Notes: generated by a model not told the origin, from the sequence alone. A stretch of DNA of 36,216 nucleotides from an uncultured Hyphomicrobiales bacterium (GCA_903951595.1 CAJBCQ010000147.1:1-36216), one strand, 5' to 3'; positions 16,899 to 25,398 are shown, counted from the first letter of the stretch. Numbers and translations are program-made.

Positions 16899-17940
16899 GA
16901 TAGGTGGGCCATAGCAGACTGGAATCGCCATAGGAATAGAACCGATAGCCGGTTTTCACCGCATGGGCATAAGCCGCTTGCATGGTTTCGAGACCAGAAA
17001 AGGCCGAAACGAGCATGAAAAGTGTGGATTTGGGCAGGTGGAAATTGGTCATCAACGCATCCACGGCTTTGAAGCGGAAGCCGGGGGTGATGAAGATATC
17101 GGTGGAGCCGGAGAACGGAGCCAGTGTTCCGGTTTCCCTTGCGGCACTTTCCAGAAGCCGCAGGCTGGTCGTGCCCACGGCGATGACGCGGCGGGCGGCT
17201 TTGAGCTGGGCCACGGTGGCGGCCGTAACCTCACCCCATTCGGAATGCATTTTGTGCTCGGTCGTGTCTTCCGCCTTGACGGGCAGGAAGGTGCCAGCCC
17301 CGACATGCAGGGTGACGAAGGCGCTGCCGATGCCCCTATCTTTCAACCTTTGAAGCAGTTCGGGTGTAAAGTGAAGGCCTGCGGTGGGTGCTGCAACGGC
17401 ACCTTCCTTGCTGGCATAGACGGTTTGATAATCGCTGCGGTCCTGCTCATCTTGTTCGCGTTTTCCCGCGATATAGGGCGGCAGCGGCATGGTGCCGGTT
17501 GCGGCGATGGCGGCATCCAATTCGGGGCCGGAAACGCCGAAGTGAAGCGTGATTTCTCCCGCCTCGCCCTTCGCCTCCAGACGGGCTTCCAAACTGCCCG
17601 CTCCAAAGCGGATGAGGTCGGCCTGCTCCAGCTTCTTGGCGGGTTTGGCGAAAGCCTTCCAGCGCGCGCCATCCAGCCGCTGGTGGAGCAAAACGGAGAT
17701 TTTTGGGGTGGTGCCGTGGCGGCCTAAACGCACGCCTTCAAGGGCGGCAGGGATAACCTTGGTGTCATTGAACACAAGCACATCGCCCGGTTCCAGAAGG
17801 TCCGGCAAGGCCCCGATGGTATGATCCGCCAGAGCCTCGCCGGGTTTTACCAGAAGAAGGCGCGCTGACTCTCGCGGAACGGCTGGGCGCAGAGCGATAT
17901 TCTCTGGCGGCAGTTCAAAATCGAAGGCATCAACGCGCAT
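16891..17940 (-). CDS. queA: S-adenosylmethionine:tRNA ribosyltransferase-isomerase QueA
   Basis: Transfers and rearranges the ribosyl moiety of SAM onto preQ1-tRNA to give epoxyqueuosine, the step after Tgt. The 349 residues begin [19 protein letters not shown], the standard QueA N-terminus. Other family segments are [48 protein letters not shown] and [18 protein letters not shown]. The track's 17970 start would overlap the upstream cyclophilin; the ATG at 17940 matches the family start and sits 10 bp after it. No strong Shine-Dalgarno is visible, so translation is probably coupled to upstream genes. queA and tgt overlap by 8 bp. Confidence 0.96.
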   Translation of the reverse strand: MRVDAFDFELPPENIALRPAVPRESARLLLVKPGEALADHTIGALPDLLEPGDVLVFNDTKVIPAALEGVRLGRHGTTPKISVLLHQRLDGARWKAFAKPAKKLEQADLIRFGAGSLEARLEAKGEAGEITLHFGVSGPELDAAIAATGTMPLPPYIAGKREQDEQDRSDYQTVYASKEGAVAAPTAGLHFTPELLQRLKDRGIGSAFVTLHVGAGTFLPVKAEDTTEHKMHSEWGEVTAATVAQLKAARRVIAVGTTSLRLLESAARETGTLAPFSGSTDIFITPGFRFKAVDALMTNFHLPKSTLFMLVSAFSGLETMQAAYAHAVKTGYRFYSYGDSSLLWPTYHD

Positions 17941-17950
17941 TTGGGTGGGT

Positions 17951-18418
17951 TTACTTCGCGTCCGCTGCAACCGTCATTTTGACGATCTTGTCGGGGTTCT
18001 GCACGGGCTCGCCGCGCTTCAACTGATCGACAAATTCCATGCCGGAAGTGACCTGGCCCCAGACCGTATATTGGCGGTCGAGGAAGGGGGCGGCATCAAA
18101 GCAGATGAAGAACTGTGAATTGGCACTGTCCGGGCTGGAGGAGCGGGCCATCGAGCAGGTGCCGCGCACATGCCGCGTGGCGTTGAATTCGGCCTTCAGG
18201 TTCGGCTTCTTGGAGCCGCCCATGCCGGTGCCCGTGGGATCACCACCCTGCGCCATGAAGCCTTCGATCACGCGGTGGAACACCACGCCATCATAAAAGC
18301 CTTCGCGCGCCAATTCCTTGATGTGCTTGACATGGCCGGGGGCTACATCAGGCAGCATTTCGATGACAACGCGGCCCTTTTCGAGGTCCAGATAGAGAGT
18401 ATTTTCGAGGTCGGCCAT
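17951..18418 (-). CDS. ppiB: Cytoplasmic peptidylprolyl isomerase (cyclophilin type)
   Basis: Cyclophilin-fold cis-trans prolyl isomerase of 155 residues with no signal peptide. Active-site motifs: [24 protein letters not shown] (catalytic Arg in FHRV), then [19 protein letters not shown] and the QYTVWGQV segment. It follows the exported paralogue by 9 bp and precedes queA by 10 bp. The tandem pair of one cytoplasmic and one exported cyclophilin next to queA-tgt is a recurrent alphaproteobacterial arrangement. The symbol is by type; paralogue naming differs between genomes. Confidence 0.93.
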   Translation of the reverse strand: MADLENTLYLDLEKGRVVIEMLPDVAPGHVKHIKELAREGFYDGVVFHRVIEGFMAQGGDPTGTGMGGSKKPNLKAEFNATRHVRGTCSMARSSSPDSANSQFFICFDAAPFLDRQYTVWGQVTSGMEFVDQLKRGEPVQNPDKIVKMTVAADAK

Positions 18419-18427
18419 GGTCGCTCC

Positions 18428-18976
18428 TTACTTCACATCCTTGAGGATTTTGAGACTGATAATCTTATCGGGGTCGGTGGGCGGTTCGCCCTTGTTGATC
18501 TGGTCGATGCAATCCATGCCTTCGGTGACATTGCCCCAAACGGTGTACTGACCGTTGAGGAAGCTGCCTTCGGCAAACATGATGAAGAATTGCGAATTGG
18601 CGCTATCGGGATCGCTGGAGCGGGCCGCGCCCACGGTGCCGCGCACGAAGGGTTCTTCAGTGAATTCGGCCTTCACATCGGCAAGATCAGAGCCACCCAT
18701 GCCGGTGCCAGTCGGGTCACCCGTCTGGGCCATGAAGCCGTCGATGACGCGGTGGAAGATGATGCCGTCATAAAAGCCCTTGGCCGTGAGTGCCTTGATC
18801 TGCTCGACATGCTTGGGGGCGAGGTCGGGGCGAAGGGCGATGGTGACCTTGCCGCATTTCAGCTCCATCACCAGCGTGTTTTCCGGGTCTGGCGTGGCGG
18901 CGGTGGCGGTGCCTGCCATGAGGGCGGCACCAATCATGGCCGCGCCAAGGGTGCGGCGGGTGAGTTTTGAGATCAT
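18428..18976 (-). CDS. ppiA: Exported peptidylprolyl isomerase (cyclophilin type)
   Basis: Cyclophilin of 182 residues with an N-terminal signal sequence. The signal begins MISKLTRRTLGAAMIGAALM and ends at a likely ATA-A cleavage site. The twin arginine in LTRRTLG followed by a weak hydrophobic core is compatible with Tat export, though Sec is possible. The mature part has [40 protein letters not shown] and QYTVWGNV, so the active site appears intact. It probably acts in periplasmic protein folding. It is closely related to the cytoplasmic copy immediately downstream, suggesting duplication and relocalisation. Confidence 0.92.
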   Translation of the reverse strand: MISKLTRRTLGAAMIGAALMAGTATAATPDPENTLVMELKCGKVTIALRPDLAPKHVEQIKALTAKGFYDGIIFHRVIDGFMAQTGDPTGTGMGGSDLADVKAEFTEEPFVRGTVGAARSSDPDSANSQFFIMFAEGSFLNGQYTVWGNVTEGMDCIDQINKGEPPTDPDKIISLKILKDVK

Positions 18977-19103
18977 TGGCTTTCTCCTTAAATCTGCGGG
19001 GGCTTGGTAGCGGAGTTTGCGCGGGAGGGCAAATGAGCAACCATTCAGCTTTTATCCCGGGCGCAGCTTAGTGGGGGCGACGACGCATGAGGTTGGATTT
19101 AGC

Positions 19104-19394
19104 TCAAGTCTCGTAATCAACAATCCGGCGTTCGGCAATGATGCCTGCGAAGTGGGGTTTCACGGCTTCGTGAGCGGGGTGGGCGTTGTAGGTGGCGAAG
19201 GCAGCGCGGGATTCGAATTCGGAGATGAGCGACAGGTCGCCCGCATTCGGGCCTTCCTGGGTGTTGATGCCCACTTCGATGCGGATGAGGCCGGGGATTT
19301 GGCCGTTGAGGCTTTCCAGCAGGCGCTTGGCTTCCACCAAAGCCGCGTGCGGGGTTTCCGGCTTGGTGCGCCAGATGACGAGATGGACGAACAT
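19104..19394 (-). CDS. Dabb (stress-responsive A/B barrel) domain protein
   Basis: A 96-residue protein filling one Dabb/ferredoxin-like barrel: MFVHLVIWRTK opens the first strand, followed by a helix (AALVEAKRLLESL), GQIPGLIRIEVGINTQ, DLSLISEFESRAAFATYNAHPAHEAV and a final strand. The pattern VHxVxW...IPGxxxxxxG...DxxLxxxF is typical of the family. The biochemical role is unknown for most members; a few related barrels are small enzymes. The ATG overlaps the coaD stop by one base (TGATG), so it is translated with coaD. A 127-bp gap then separates it from the cyclophilins. Confidence 0.85.
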   Translation of the reverse strand: MFVHLVIWRTKPETPHAALVEAKRLLESLNGQIPGLIRIEVGINTQEGPNAGDLSLISEFESRAAFATYNAHPAHEAVKPHFAGIIAERRIVDYET

Positions 19395-19900
19395 CAGGCA
19401 CGCTCCGCGATGGCTTGGCGGATGGCGGCGGCGGATTGATCGGGCACGAAGGCGGAGATGTCACCGCCCATGGCCGCGATCTGCTTGACCAGTGACGAGG
19501 CGATCATTCGCGTGCCGGGGCCAGCGGCGAGGAATACGGTTTCGATGGTGGGGTCCATTGCGGCGTTCATCTGGCCCATTTGGACCTCATAATCGAAATC
19601 CGATGCATCGCGCAGGCCCCGAATGATGAGCCCGGCACCTGCTTTGCGGGCGGCGTCTACGGCCAGGCCGTCGAAGGTGATGAGGGTGAGCTTCACGCCC
19701 GCCTTGGCGGCCAAGGGGGTGGCGGCGTCTTTGAGCAGGGCGAGCCGGACATCGGGGGCAAGCAGGCCGGGCTTACCGTAATGCACCCCAGCACCCAAAA
19801 CCAAATGATCCACCAGTCGCGCGGCACGCGCGATGATGTCCAAATGCCCGTAGGTGACGGGATCGAAGCTGCCGGGATAAAAGCCGATGCGTGTTTTCAT
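19394..19900 (-). CDS. coaD: Phosphopantetheine adenylyltransferase CoaD
   Basis: Penultimate step of coenzyme A synthesis: transfers AMP from ATP to 4'-phosphopantetheine. The 168-residue protein starts MKTRIGFYPGSFDPVTYGHLDII, with the nucleotidyltransferase TxGH motif (TYGH). It then has GLIIRGLRDASDFDYEVQMGQMNAAM (substrate loop) and the C-terminal ISSSLVK-like segment, here MIASSLVKQIAAMGGDIS. The track's 20047 start runs into lysE and gives unrelated sequence; the ATG at 19900 is the family start, 16 bp after the LysE gene. Position downstream of gyrA is conserved in alphaproteobacteria, usually without LysE in between. Confidence 0.97.
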   Translation of the reverse strand: MKTRIGFYPGSFDPVTYGHLDIIARAARLVDHLVLGAGVHYGKPGLLAPDVRLALLKDAATPLAAKAGVKLTLITFDGLAVDAARKAGAGLIIRGLRDASDFDYEVQMGQMNAAMDPTIETVFLAAGPGTRMIASSLVKQIAAMGGDISAFVPDQSAAAIRQAIAERA

Positions 19901-19916
19901 GGACCTATTTATCTCC

Positions 19917-20525
19917 TCAGATGACTTTGAGCGCAAGCCATAGGCCGCCAGCCATGAGAAATGTGCCGCTGCCCAGCTCAATCCAGCGCAGGCGGGTTTG
20001 CGACAGGGCGGTGCGAAGCTGGCCGGCCAGAAGGGCGTAAAATCCATCCAGAAGCGTGGCGAGCGCCATGAAGGTCATGCCCAGCCAGATCACCTGCCGG
20101 GTGAACTCCATATTGGGATCCGCAAATTGCGGGATGAGGGCGCCGAAAACGATGAGAACCTTGGGGTTGCTCAGGATGACGAAAAACCCTTGCGCTACAA
20201 AGCCACCGCGAGGGGGTGGCGCATCGCCAAGCAGCATGGCACCCCGGCTGCGCCAAAGTTTGAAGCCGAGCCAGACGAGATAGCCGGCACCGGCTAGGCG
20301 TATGAGATCATACCAAAATCCAAGACTATGGATGATGGCGGACAGGCCAAGAATGGCGATCGTAAGCCAGACCAAGAGACCCAGTTGCGTGCCAACCACA
20401 TTCAGCAACCCAGCGCGCGGACCGTAGCGCAGGCTGTTGGCGATGATGATCGTCACCGTCGGGCCGGGTACGATGATGATGGCGGTGCAGGCGAGGACGT
20501 AAGCGAGGTAGGCGGTGGTGAGCAT
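19917..20525 (-). CDS. LysE family translocator (amino-acid/metabolite exporter)
   Basis: Membrane exporter of 202 residues of the LysE/RhtB superfamily. It has about six hydrophobic segments, the N-terminal signature ACTAIIIVPGPTVTIIIANSLRYGPRAG, and the mid-protein GFFVILSNPKVLIVFGALIPQF. The PGP and NPK motifs are the family hallmarks. The substrate cannot be read from the sequence; characterised members export lysine, homoserine, threonine or similar molecules. It sits between gyrA (84 bp) and coaD (16 bp) on the same strand. An 84-bp gap with a palindrome separates it from gyrA. Confidence 0.92.
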   Translation of the reverse strand: MLTTAYLAYVLACTAIIIVPGPTVTIIIANSLRYGPRAGLLNVVGTQLGLLVWLTIAILGLSAIIHSLGFWYDLIRLAGAGYLVWLGFKLWRSRGAMLLGDAPPPRGGFVAQGFFVILSNPKVLIVFGALIPQFADPNMEFTRQVIWLGMTFMALATLLDGFYALLAGQLRTALSQTRLRWIELGSGTFLMAGGLWLALKVI

Positions 20526-20562
20526 TTGTTTGGGAAATCCTCTCCCCTCAGGTCACTGTCTT

Positions 20563-20581
20563 CCTCGGGCTTGACCCGAGG
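20563..20581. repeat. REP-like palindrome CCTCGGG-CTTGA-CCCGAGG
   Basis: A perfect 7-bp inverted repeat with a 5-base loop lies in the 84-bp gap between gyrA and the LysE gene. The sequence resembles the short extragenic palindromes with a CGGGCTTGACCCG core that I know to be scattered in many alphaproteobacterial genomes. No T tract follows on the minus strand, so it is not a standard intrinsic terminator. Only one copy is recognised in this window. Confidence 0.5.
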
Positions 20582-20609
20582 GCGACGATTTGGATTGGGG
20601 CGGGTTGCC

Positions 20610-23357
20610 TTAGCTCGCCGCTTCACCCTCCCCGCCCACATATCCATTCTCATCCCCGCCCGCATCTTCTTCCTTGATGCATTCGACCGAGACGACATGT
20701 TCGTCTTCGGCTGTATCGAAAATGGTGACGCCTTGGGTGGAGCGACCCGCCGCGCGGATATCATGCACCGGGCAGCGGATGAGCTGGCCACCATCGGAGA
20801 CGAGCATGATCTGGTCGCCTTCCTCGATCGGGAAGGATGCCACCAGCGGGCCGTTGCGCTTGGAAACGGTCATGGCGGTGATGCCTTTGCCGCCGCGGCC
20901 TGTGACGCGGTATTCATAGCTGGATGTGCGCTTGCCATAGCCGTTGATCGAAACGGTGAGGATGAACTGTTCCAATGCCGAAAGCTCGGCATAGCGTTCC
21001 TGGCTGAGAGAGGCTTCTTCGGCCACATCTTCATCGGCCTCAGCAGCTGCCAGCGGCTCGGCCTCCTCGCCACCCATGGCGCGGCGGAGTTTGATATAGG
21101 CAAGGCGTTCGGCGGGGCTTGCCTCCACATGGCGTAGAACGGCCATGGAGATAACGAAATCATCATCGGCCAAGCGTATGCCGCGCACGCCGGTTGAATC
21201 ACGGCCCTTGAAGATGCGGACATCGTTCACATCAAAGCGGATGCACTGGCCGAGCGAGGTGGTGAGCATGACATCCGACACATCATTGCAGATTTCAACG
21301 CCGATGATCTGGTCGCCCTCATCCAGCTTCATAGCGATCTTGCCGGAGCGGCGAATGTCTACGAAGTCGGAAAGTTCATTGCGGCGAATATTACCGGATT
21401 TGGTAGCAAAAACGATTTGGAGATTGGCCCAGCTCGCTTCATCCTCTGGCATCGGCATCACCGTGGTGATGCGCTCACCCGCATCCAGCGGCAGCATGTT
21501 GATCAAAGCCTTGCCGCGTGATTGCGGGCTGCCGATGGGCAAGCGCCAAACTTTTTCACGATAGACCATGCCGGTGGAGGAGAAGAACAGGACTGGCGTA
21601 TGGGTGTTGGCCACGAACAGCTTGGTGACGAAATCTTCGTCCTTGGTTTGCATGCCTGAACGGCCCTTGCCGCCACGGCGCTGGGCGCGATAAGCCGACA
21701 GCGGCACGCGCTTGATATAGCCCGTGTGGCTGACGGTGACGACCATGTCTTCGCGCTGAATGAGGTCTTCGTCATCCACGTCGAAATCTTGCTCGATGAT
21801 TTCGGTGCGGCGCGGGGTGGCGAATTCGTTTCGGGCGGCGGTTAGCTCATCCTTGATGATGGTGCGAACACGCGCGCGCGAGCGCAGAATCTCAAGATAA
21901 TCGGCAATTTCCGTACCCAAACGGGTGAGTTCTTCGGCCACTTCATCACGGCCAAGCGCGGTGAGGCGTTGCAGGCGCAGGTCGAGAATGGCGCGGGCCT
22001 GTTCTTCGGAAAGCCTATAGGTGCCATCCGCACTCAGGCGGTGGCGCGGGTCGGCGATCAGCTCAATGAGTGGGGCCATGTCCTTGGCCGGCCAATCGCG
22101 GCCCATCAGGCCTTCGCGCGCTTCAGCCGCATCGCGTGAGGCGCGGATGAGGGCGATCACCTCGTCAATATTGGCAACGGCGATGGCCAAGCCCACCAAC
22201 ACATGCGCGCGGTCGCGCGCCTTGCCGAGCAGGAACTTCGTGCGTCGGGTGACGACTTCTTCGCGGAAGGCGATAAAAGCCATGATGAAATCGCGCAAAT
22301 TCATCAGTTCCGGGCGCCCACCCGTGAGCGCCACGGCATTGATGCCGAAGCTGGTTTGCAAAGCCGAGAAGCGGTAGAGCTGGTTCAGCACCACATCACC
22401 CACGGCGTCGCGCTTTAGCTCGATCACCACGCGCATGCCGTGGCGGTCGGATTCATCGCGGATGTCGGAAATGCCTTCGATCTTCTTGTCGCGCACCATC
22501 TCGGCGATGCGTTCAATCATCGTGGCCTTGTTCACCTGATAGGGAAGCTCGGCGATGATGATGGCTTCGCGCTCTTTGCGGATTTCCTCGATCTCGACCT
22601 TGCCGCGCATCACGACCGAGCCGCGGCCCGTGTGATATGCGGATTTGATGCCAGATCGGCCGAGAATGATGCCGCCGGTTGGGAAGTCTGGGCCGGGCAC
22701 GATCTCGATCAGGCGGTCGATGGAGATTTCCGGGTCATCAATGGCAGCGACGCAGGCGTCGATCACTTCGCCAAGATTGTGCGGCGGAATGTTGGTGGCC
22801 ATGCCGACGGCAATGCCGCCTGCCCCGTTCACCAGCAAATTGGGGAAGCGGGCGGGAAGGACCACGGGCTCGCGTTCGGAATTGTCGTAGTTCGGTTGAA
22901 AATCAACCGTGTCCTTGTCAATGTCATCGAGCAGCGCGTGGGCTGATTTGTTCATGCGTACTTCGGTATAACGCATGGCGGCTGCCGGATCGCCGTCCAC
23001 CGAGCCGAAATTGCCCTGCCCGTCGATGAGCGGCAGGCGCATGGAGAAGTCCTGCGCCATGCGAACAAGCGCGTCATAGATCGATTGGTCGCCGTGGGGA
23101 TGGTATTTACCGATCACATCACCGACCACGCGGGCGGATTTGCGATAGGGCTTGTTCCAGTCATAGCCATTCTCGTTCATCGAGAACAAAATGCGGCGGT
23201 GGACGGGTTTCAGGCCGTCGCGGACATCGGGAAGCGCGCGGCTGACGATGACGCTCATGGCGTAATCGAGATAGCTGCGCTTCATTTCCTCTTCGATGGA
23301 AATGGGAGAGATATCGTCCGGCGCAGGCATGCCCGGTTTTGCGTCTTTATCGGCCAA
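20610..23357 (-). CDS. gyrA: DNA gyrase subunit A
   Basis: Breakage-reunion subunit of gyrase, 915 residues. N-terminal domain with [30 protein letters not shown], the quinolone-contact region [20 protein letters not shown], and catalytic Tyr130 in [11 protein letters not shown]. The C-terminal beta-pinwheel carries the GyrA box QRRGGKG, required for wrapping DNA, and ends in an acidic Gly/Glu tail. The start is TTG: an in-frame TAG lies upstream with no ATG between, and the N-terminus fits other alphaproteobacterial GyrA proteins. Position 91 (E. coli 83) is Gln instead of Ser, while Asp95 (E. coli 87) is retained. Confidence 0.97.
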   Translation of the reverse strand: MADKDAKPGMPAPDDISPISIEEEMKRSYLDYAMSVIVSRALPDVRDGLKPVHRRILFSMNENGYDWNKPYRKSARVVGDVIGKYHPHGDQSIYDALVRMAQDFSMRLPLIDGQGNFGSVDGDPAAAMRYTEVRMNKSAHALLDDIDKDTVDFQPNYDNSEREPVVLPARFPNLLVNGAGGIAVGMATNIPPHNLGEVIDACVAAIDDPEISIDRLIEIVPGPDFPTGGIILGRSGIKSAYHTGRGSVVMRGKVEIEEIRKEREAIIIAELPYQVNKATMIERIAEMVRDKKIEGISDIRDESDRHGMRVVIELKRDAVGDVVLNQLYRFSALQTSFGINAVALTGGRPELMNLRDFIMAFIAFREEVVTRRTKFLLGKARDRAHVLVGLAIAVANIDEVIALIRASRDAAEAREGLMGRDWPAKDMAPLIELIADPRHRLSADGTYRLSEEQARAILDLRLQRLTALGRDEVAEELTRLGTEIADYLEILRSRARVRTIIKDELTAARNEFATPRRTEIIEQDFDVDDEDLIQREDMVVTVSHTGYIKRVPLSAYRAQRRGGKGRSGMQTKDEDFVTKLFVANTHTPVLFFSSTGMVYREKVWRLPIGSPQSRGKALINMLPLDAGERITTVMPMPEDEASWANLQIVFATKSGNIRRNELSDFVDIRRSGKIAMKLDEGDQIIGVEICNDVSDVMLTTSLGQCIRFDVNDVRIFKGRDSTGVRGIRLADDDFVISMAVLRHVEASPAERLAYIKLRRAMGGEEAEPLAAAEADEDVAEEASLSQERYAELSALEQFILTVSINGYGKRTSSYEYRVTGRGGKGITAMTVSKRNGPLVASFPIEEGDQIMLVSDGGQLIRCPVHDIRAAGRSTQGVTIFDTAEDEHVVSVECIKEEDAGGDENGYVGGEGEAAS

Positions 23358-23414
23358 TTTGAACCCCGATTCGATTGATGCGCCAATCTAGCCTTCTGGC
23401 GGGGCTCGGGCAAT

Positions 23415-23442
23415 GAAAAGGGCCTGTTATTCGTGGCTTTTC
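23415..23442 (-). terminator. Possible weak intrinsic terminator after the small secreted protein gene
   Basis: The minus strand reads GAAAAGCC, a 10-base loop, then GGCCCTTTTC, pairing with a two-base bulge and ending in four Ts. It begins about 32 bases after the stop at 23475 and lies before gyrA. The stem has few GC pairs, so termination strength is doubtful. Confidence 0.3.
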
Positions 23443-23474
23443 ACGCGTTTTCCGGGGGCCGAAGTGACGCAGCG

Positions 23475-23819
23475 TCAAAGCTTGCGGAATTTGACGCCAG
23501 AACCCTCATACCAGCCTGCCTGTTCGATGACCGGAGAACAGTTTGTGCGACCTTTCATCCAGCTTTCCAGCGAGATGCAGAGCTTGCTGCCGCGCACGCT
23601 CCAGCGGCCCTGATCGGAGCTGCCGAGAACCTTCCCAACCAAAGTGCCATCGGTTTTGGCGGAAAAGCGCACGTTGTAGTTCTGCACGACAGCCTGGAAA
23701 TCACCGGGGAAAAGGCGGGTGAGTTCACGCGGCGACAGCGGTTCACCAGCCAGCGCCGTGCCGAGGCCGAAAATCATCAACATCGCGCCTGCGATGGCAG
23801 GCCGAAAACCGGTTCTCAT
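23475..23819 (-). CDS. Small secreted protein of unknown function
   Basis: I do not recognise a named family with certainty. The 114-residue product has a convincing signal peptide (MRTGFRPAIAGAMLMIFGLGTALA, cleavage before GEPLS). The mature domain, about 90 residues, has LSPRELTRLFPGDFQAVV, a beta-rich middle with GRWSVRGSKLCISLESW, and a second cysteine in RTNCSPVI. The two cysteines may form a disulfide. Small periplasmic proteins with a G-x-W-x-V-x-x-x-x-x-C pattern are frequent in Rhizobiales. The ATG at 23819 has AAGGA eight bases upstream; the track's 23861 start lacks a good site. It sits between ssb and gyrA. Confidence 0.75.
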   Translation of the reverse strand: MRTGFRPAIAGAMLMIFGLGTALAGEPLSPRELTRLFPGDFQAVVQNYNVRFSAKTDGTLVGKVLGSSDQGRWSVRGSKLCISLESWMKGRTNCSPVIEQAGWYEGSGVKFRKL

Positions 23820-23858
23820 ATGCGCGTTCCTTGCCTGAGGATGGGCAGGCGCACTCAG

Positions 23859-23908
23859 CACTCAGCCCCGTTTCTGCCGCCAAGAGCCTGCAAATTGTGG
23901 GCTGAGTG
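23859..23908. repeat. Perfect 10-bp inverted repeat with 30-bp spacer, ssb downstream region
   Basis: CACTCAGCCC at 23859-23868 and GGGCTGAGTG at 23899-23908 are exact reverse complements. The left arm is preceded by another CACTCAG (23852-23858), giving a short direct repeat. The structure lies between the ssb stop and the start of the small secreted gene on the minus strand. A GCGGC followed by TTTTTT lies just beyond the right arm on the plus strand. It could be a transcription-end structure, an operator, or a remnant of a repeat element. Confidence 0.6.
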
Positions 23909-23986
23909 TGGCAGCGGCTTTTTTACCGCACGACCGCGTTTCTGGGCGCGGCGAGGAGCCAGCCAAGACGGGTGATCCAAACAAGA

Positions 23987-24475
23987 TCAGAACGGAACCT
24001 CGTCATCCAGTTCCCCGCGCGCGAAGCTTTGCTGCGGCTTGGAAGTGCTGCCGGATGAACGCGCGCCCATGGGGCTTGCAGAGCCGAAATCATCACCGCC
24101 AGCTGCATCACCCGCACCGCCGCTGCGGCCGTCGAGCATGGTGAGTGTGCCGTTGAAATTCTGGAGCACGATTTCGGTGGAATAACGCTCGATATTGTCC
24201 TTATCGGTATATTTGCGCGTCTGGATTTGGCCCTCAATATAAACTTTTGACCCTTTTTTCAGATAGTTCTCAGCCACTTTGGCGAGGTTTTCGTTGAAAA
24301 TGACGACCTTGTGCCACTCGGTCTTTTCCTTGCGCTCGCCGGAACTCTTGTCGCGCCAGGATTCGGAGGTGGCGATACGCAGGTTCACGACGGGCTTGCC
24401 ATCCTGCAGGCGGCGCACTTCCGGGTCAGCACCCAGATTGCCAATGAGAAGAACCTTGTTCAGCGAGCCGGCCAT
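23987..24475 (-). CDS. ssb: Single-stranded DNA-binding protein SSB
   Basis: Binds single-stranded DNA during replication, recombination and repair. The 162-residue protein has the OB-fold ([71 protein letters not shown]) in residues 1-110. A Gly/Ser-rich linker follows, then the conserved acidic tip DDEVPF, which recruits partner proteins. The track's 24553 start adds an unrelated N-terminus; the ATG at 24475 has GGAG eight bases upstream. It is divergent from the peroxiredoxin operon. ssb near gyrA is usual for the class. Confidence 0.97.
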   Translation of the reverse strand: MAGSLNKVLLIGNLGADPEVRRLQDGKPVVNLRIATSESWRDKSSGERKEKTEWHKVVIFNENLAKVAENYLKKGSKVYIEGQIQTRKYTDKDNIERYSTEIVLQNFNGTLTMLDGRSGGAGDAAGGDDFGSASPMGARSSGSTSKPQQSFARGELDDEVPF

Positions 24476-24732
24476 TTCGATCACTCCATTCAGTTTGAAT
24501 CGCACCCTAGTGGTTTGGTTCCGCAGCCGCCATTCGACAACCGGGTTCTCCACAATTTACGTGTTCTTATTTTGTTCTTGCATAAAACCCATAATGGTGC
24601 AAGAAATAATTTTTCCCGCTGAAATTGCAACAAAGGAGGAACAGGGTGGTTCTGCTTGTACCGAAAGGCTTTCCGGGGCACCATTGCCACAACCGCATAA
24701 CCCCAACCCGTTACCCTTAGGAGACAACGCAA
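24476..24732. promoter_or_regulatory. ssb / peroxiredoxin divergent region with CTTGCA-N15-TGCAAG
   Basis: This 257-bp gap is the longest non-coding stretch here and must hold promoters for both directions. Its AT-rich centre (24555-24625) contains the inverted repeat CTTGCA (24577-24582) and TGCAAG (24598-24603), 15 bp apart. That is operator-like in size but matches no consensus I can name. The peroxiredoxin Shine-Dalgarno TTAGGAGA lies just before its ATG. I found no SOS box (GTTC-N7-GTTC or GAAC-N7-GTTC) with confidence. Confidence 0.4.
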
Positions 24733-25398
24733 ATGGCGCTGCAACTGGGCGATATTGCACCGGATTTTGAAGCCGACACGACGGAAGGCCGCATCCGTTT
24801 TCACGACTATATTGACGGCTCTTGGGCCCTGCTCGTCTCGCATCCGAAGGATTTCACCCCCGTTTGCACCACGGAACTGGGCTCGATGGCCCAGCTCAAG
24901 CACGAATTCGACAAGCGCGGCGTTAAGATGATTGGCATTTCGGTGGATACGGTGGGCGATCATCAACGCTGGAAGGGCGACATCAAGGATGTGACGGGTG
25001 CCGATGTGAACTATCCGATGATCGGCGACCCGGAGCTTCAGGTGGCCAAGCTCTATGGCATGATTCACCCGAATGCTTCTGGCACCTCGGCTGGCCGCAC
25101 GGCGGCGGACAATGCCACGGTACGCAATGTTTACATCATCGGGCCGGATAAGAAGATCAAGCTGCTGCTCACCTATCCCATGAGCACGGGCCGCAATTTC
25201 CATGAAATTCTGCGCGTGGTGGATTCTCTCCAGCTTACCGCCAAGGAGCAGGTTGCCACCCCCGCCAATTGGAAGCAGGGCGAGGATGTGATCATCATGG
25301 CTTCGGTTTCCGATGAACAGGCCAAGGCGAAATATCCCAAGGGCTGGAAAACCGTGAAGCCCTATTTGCGCCTTGTGGAACAGCCGGGAAAAAAATGA
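24733..25398 (+). CDS. 1-Cys peroxiredoxin (Prx6 type)
   Basis: Thiol peroxidase of 221 residues that reduces hydrogen peroxide and organic hydroperoxides. The peroxidatic Cys45 lies in HPKDFTPVCTTELG, and it is the only cysteine in the protein, so this is a true 1-Cys enzyme needing an external thiol donor. The long C-terminal domain (after about residue 165, ending KGWKTVKPYLRLVEQPGKK) is that of the Prx6/1-Cys group, as is PMSTGRNFHEILRVVDSLQL. The start has AGGAGA at normal spacing. Its stop overlaps the GST start as ATGA, so the two are translationally coupled. Confidence 0.95.
   Translation: MALQLGDIAPDFEADTTEGRIRFHDYIDGSWALLVSHPKDFTPVCTTELGSMAQLKHEFDKRGVKMIGISVDTVGDHQRWKGDIKDVTGADVNYPMIGDPELQVAKLYGMIHPNASGTSAGRTAADNATVRNVYIIGPDKKIKLLLTYPMSTGRNFHEILRVVDSLQLTAKEQVATPANWKQGEDVIIMASVSDEQAKAKYPKGWKTVKPYLRLVEQPGKK

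Noticed and set aside
20563-20581. Hairpin after gyrA as an intrinsic terminator
   Set aside because: The stem is perfect but no T tract follows on the minus strand. It is listed as a REP-like repeat instead.
22440-22946. 168-residue plus-strand ORF opposite gyrA
   Set aside because: Shadow of a highly conserved gyrase region; its composition follows from the antisense frame.
24476-24732. OxyR or LexA binding site in the ssb/peroxiredoxin region
   Set aside because: I could not find a sequence matching either consensus convincingly; only a short inverted repeat is present.
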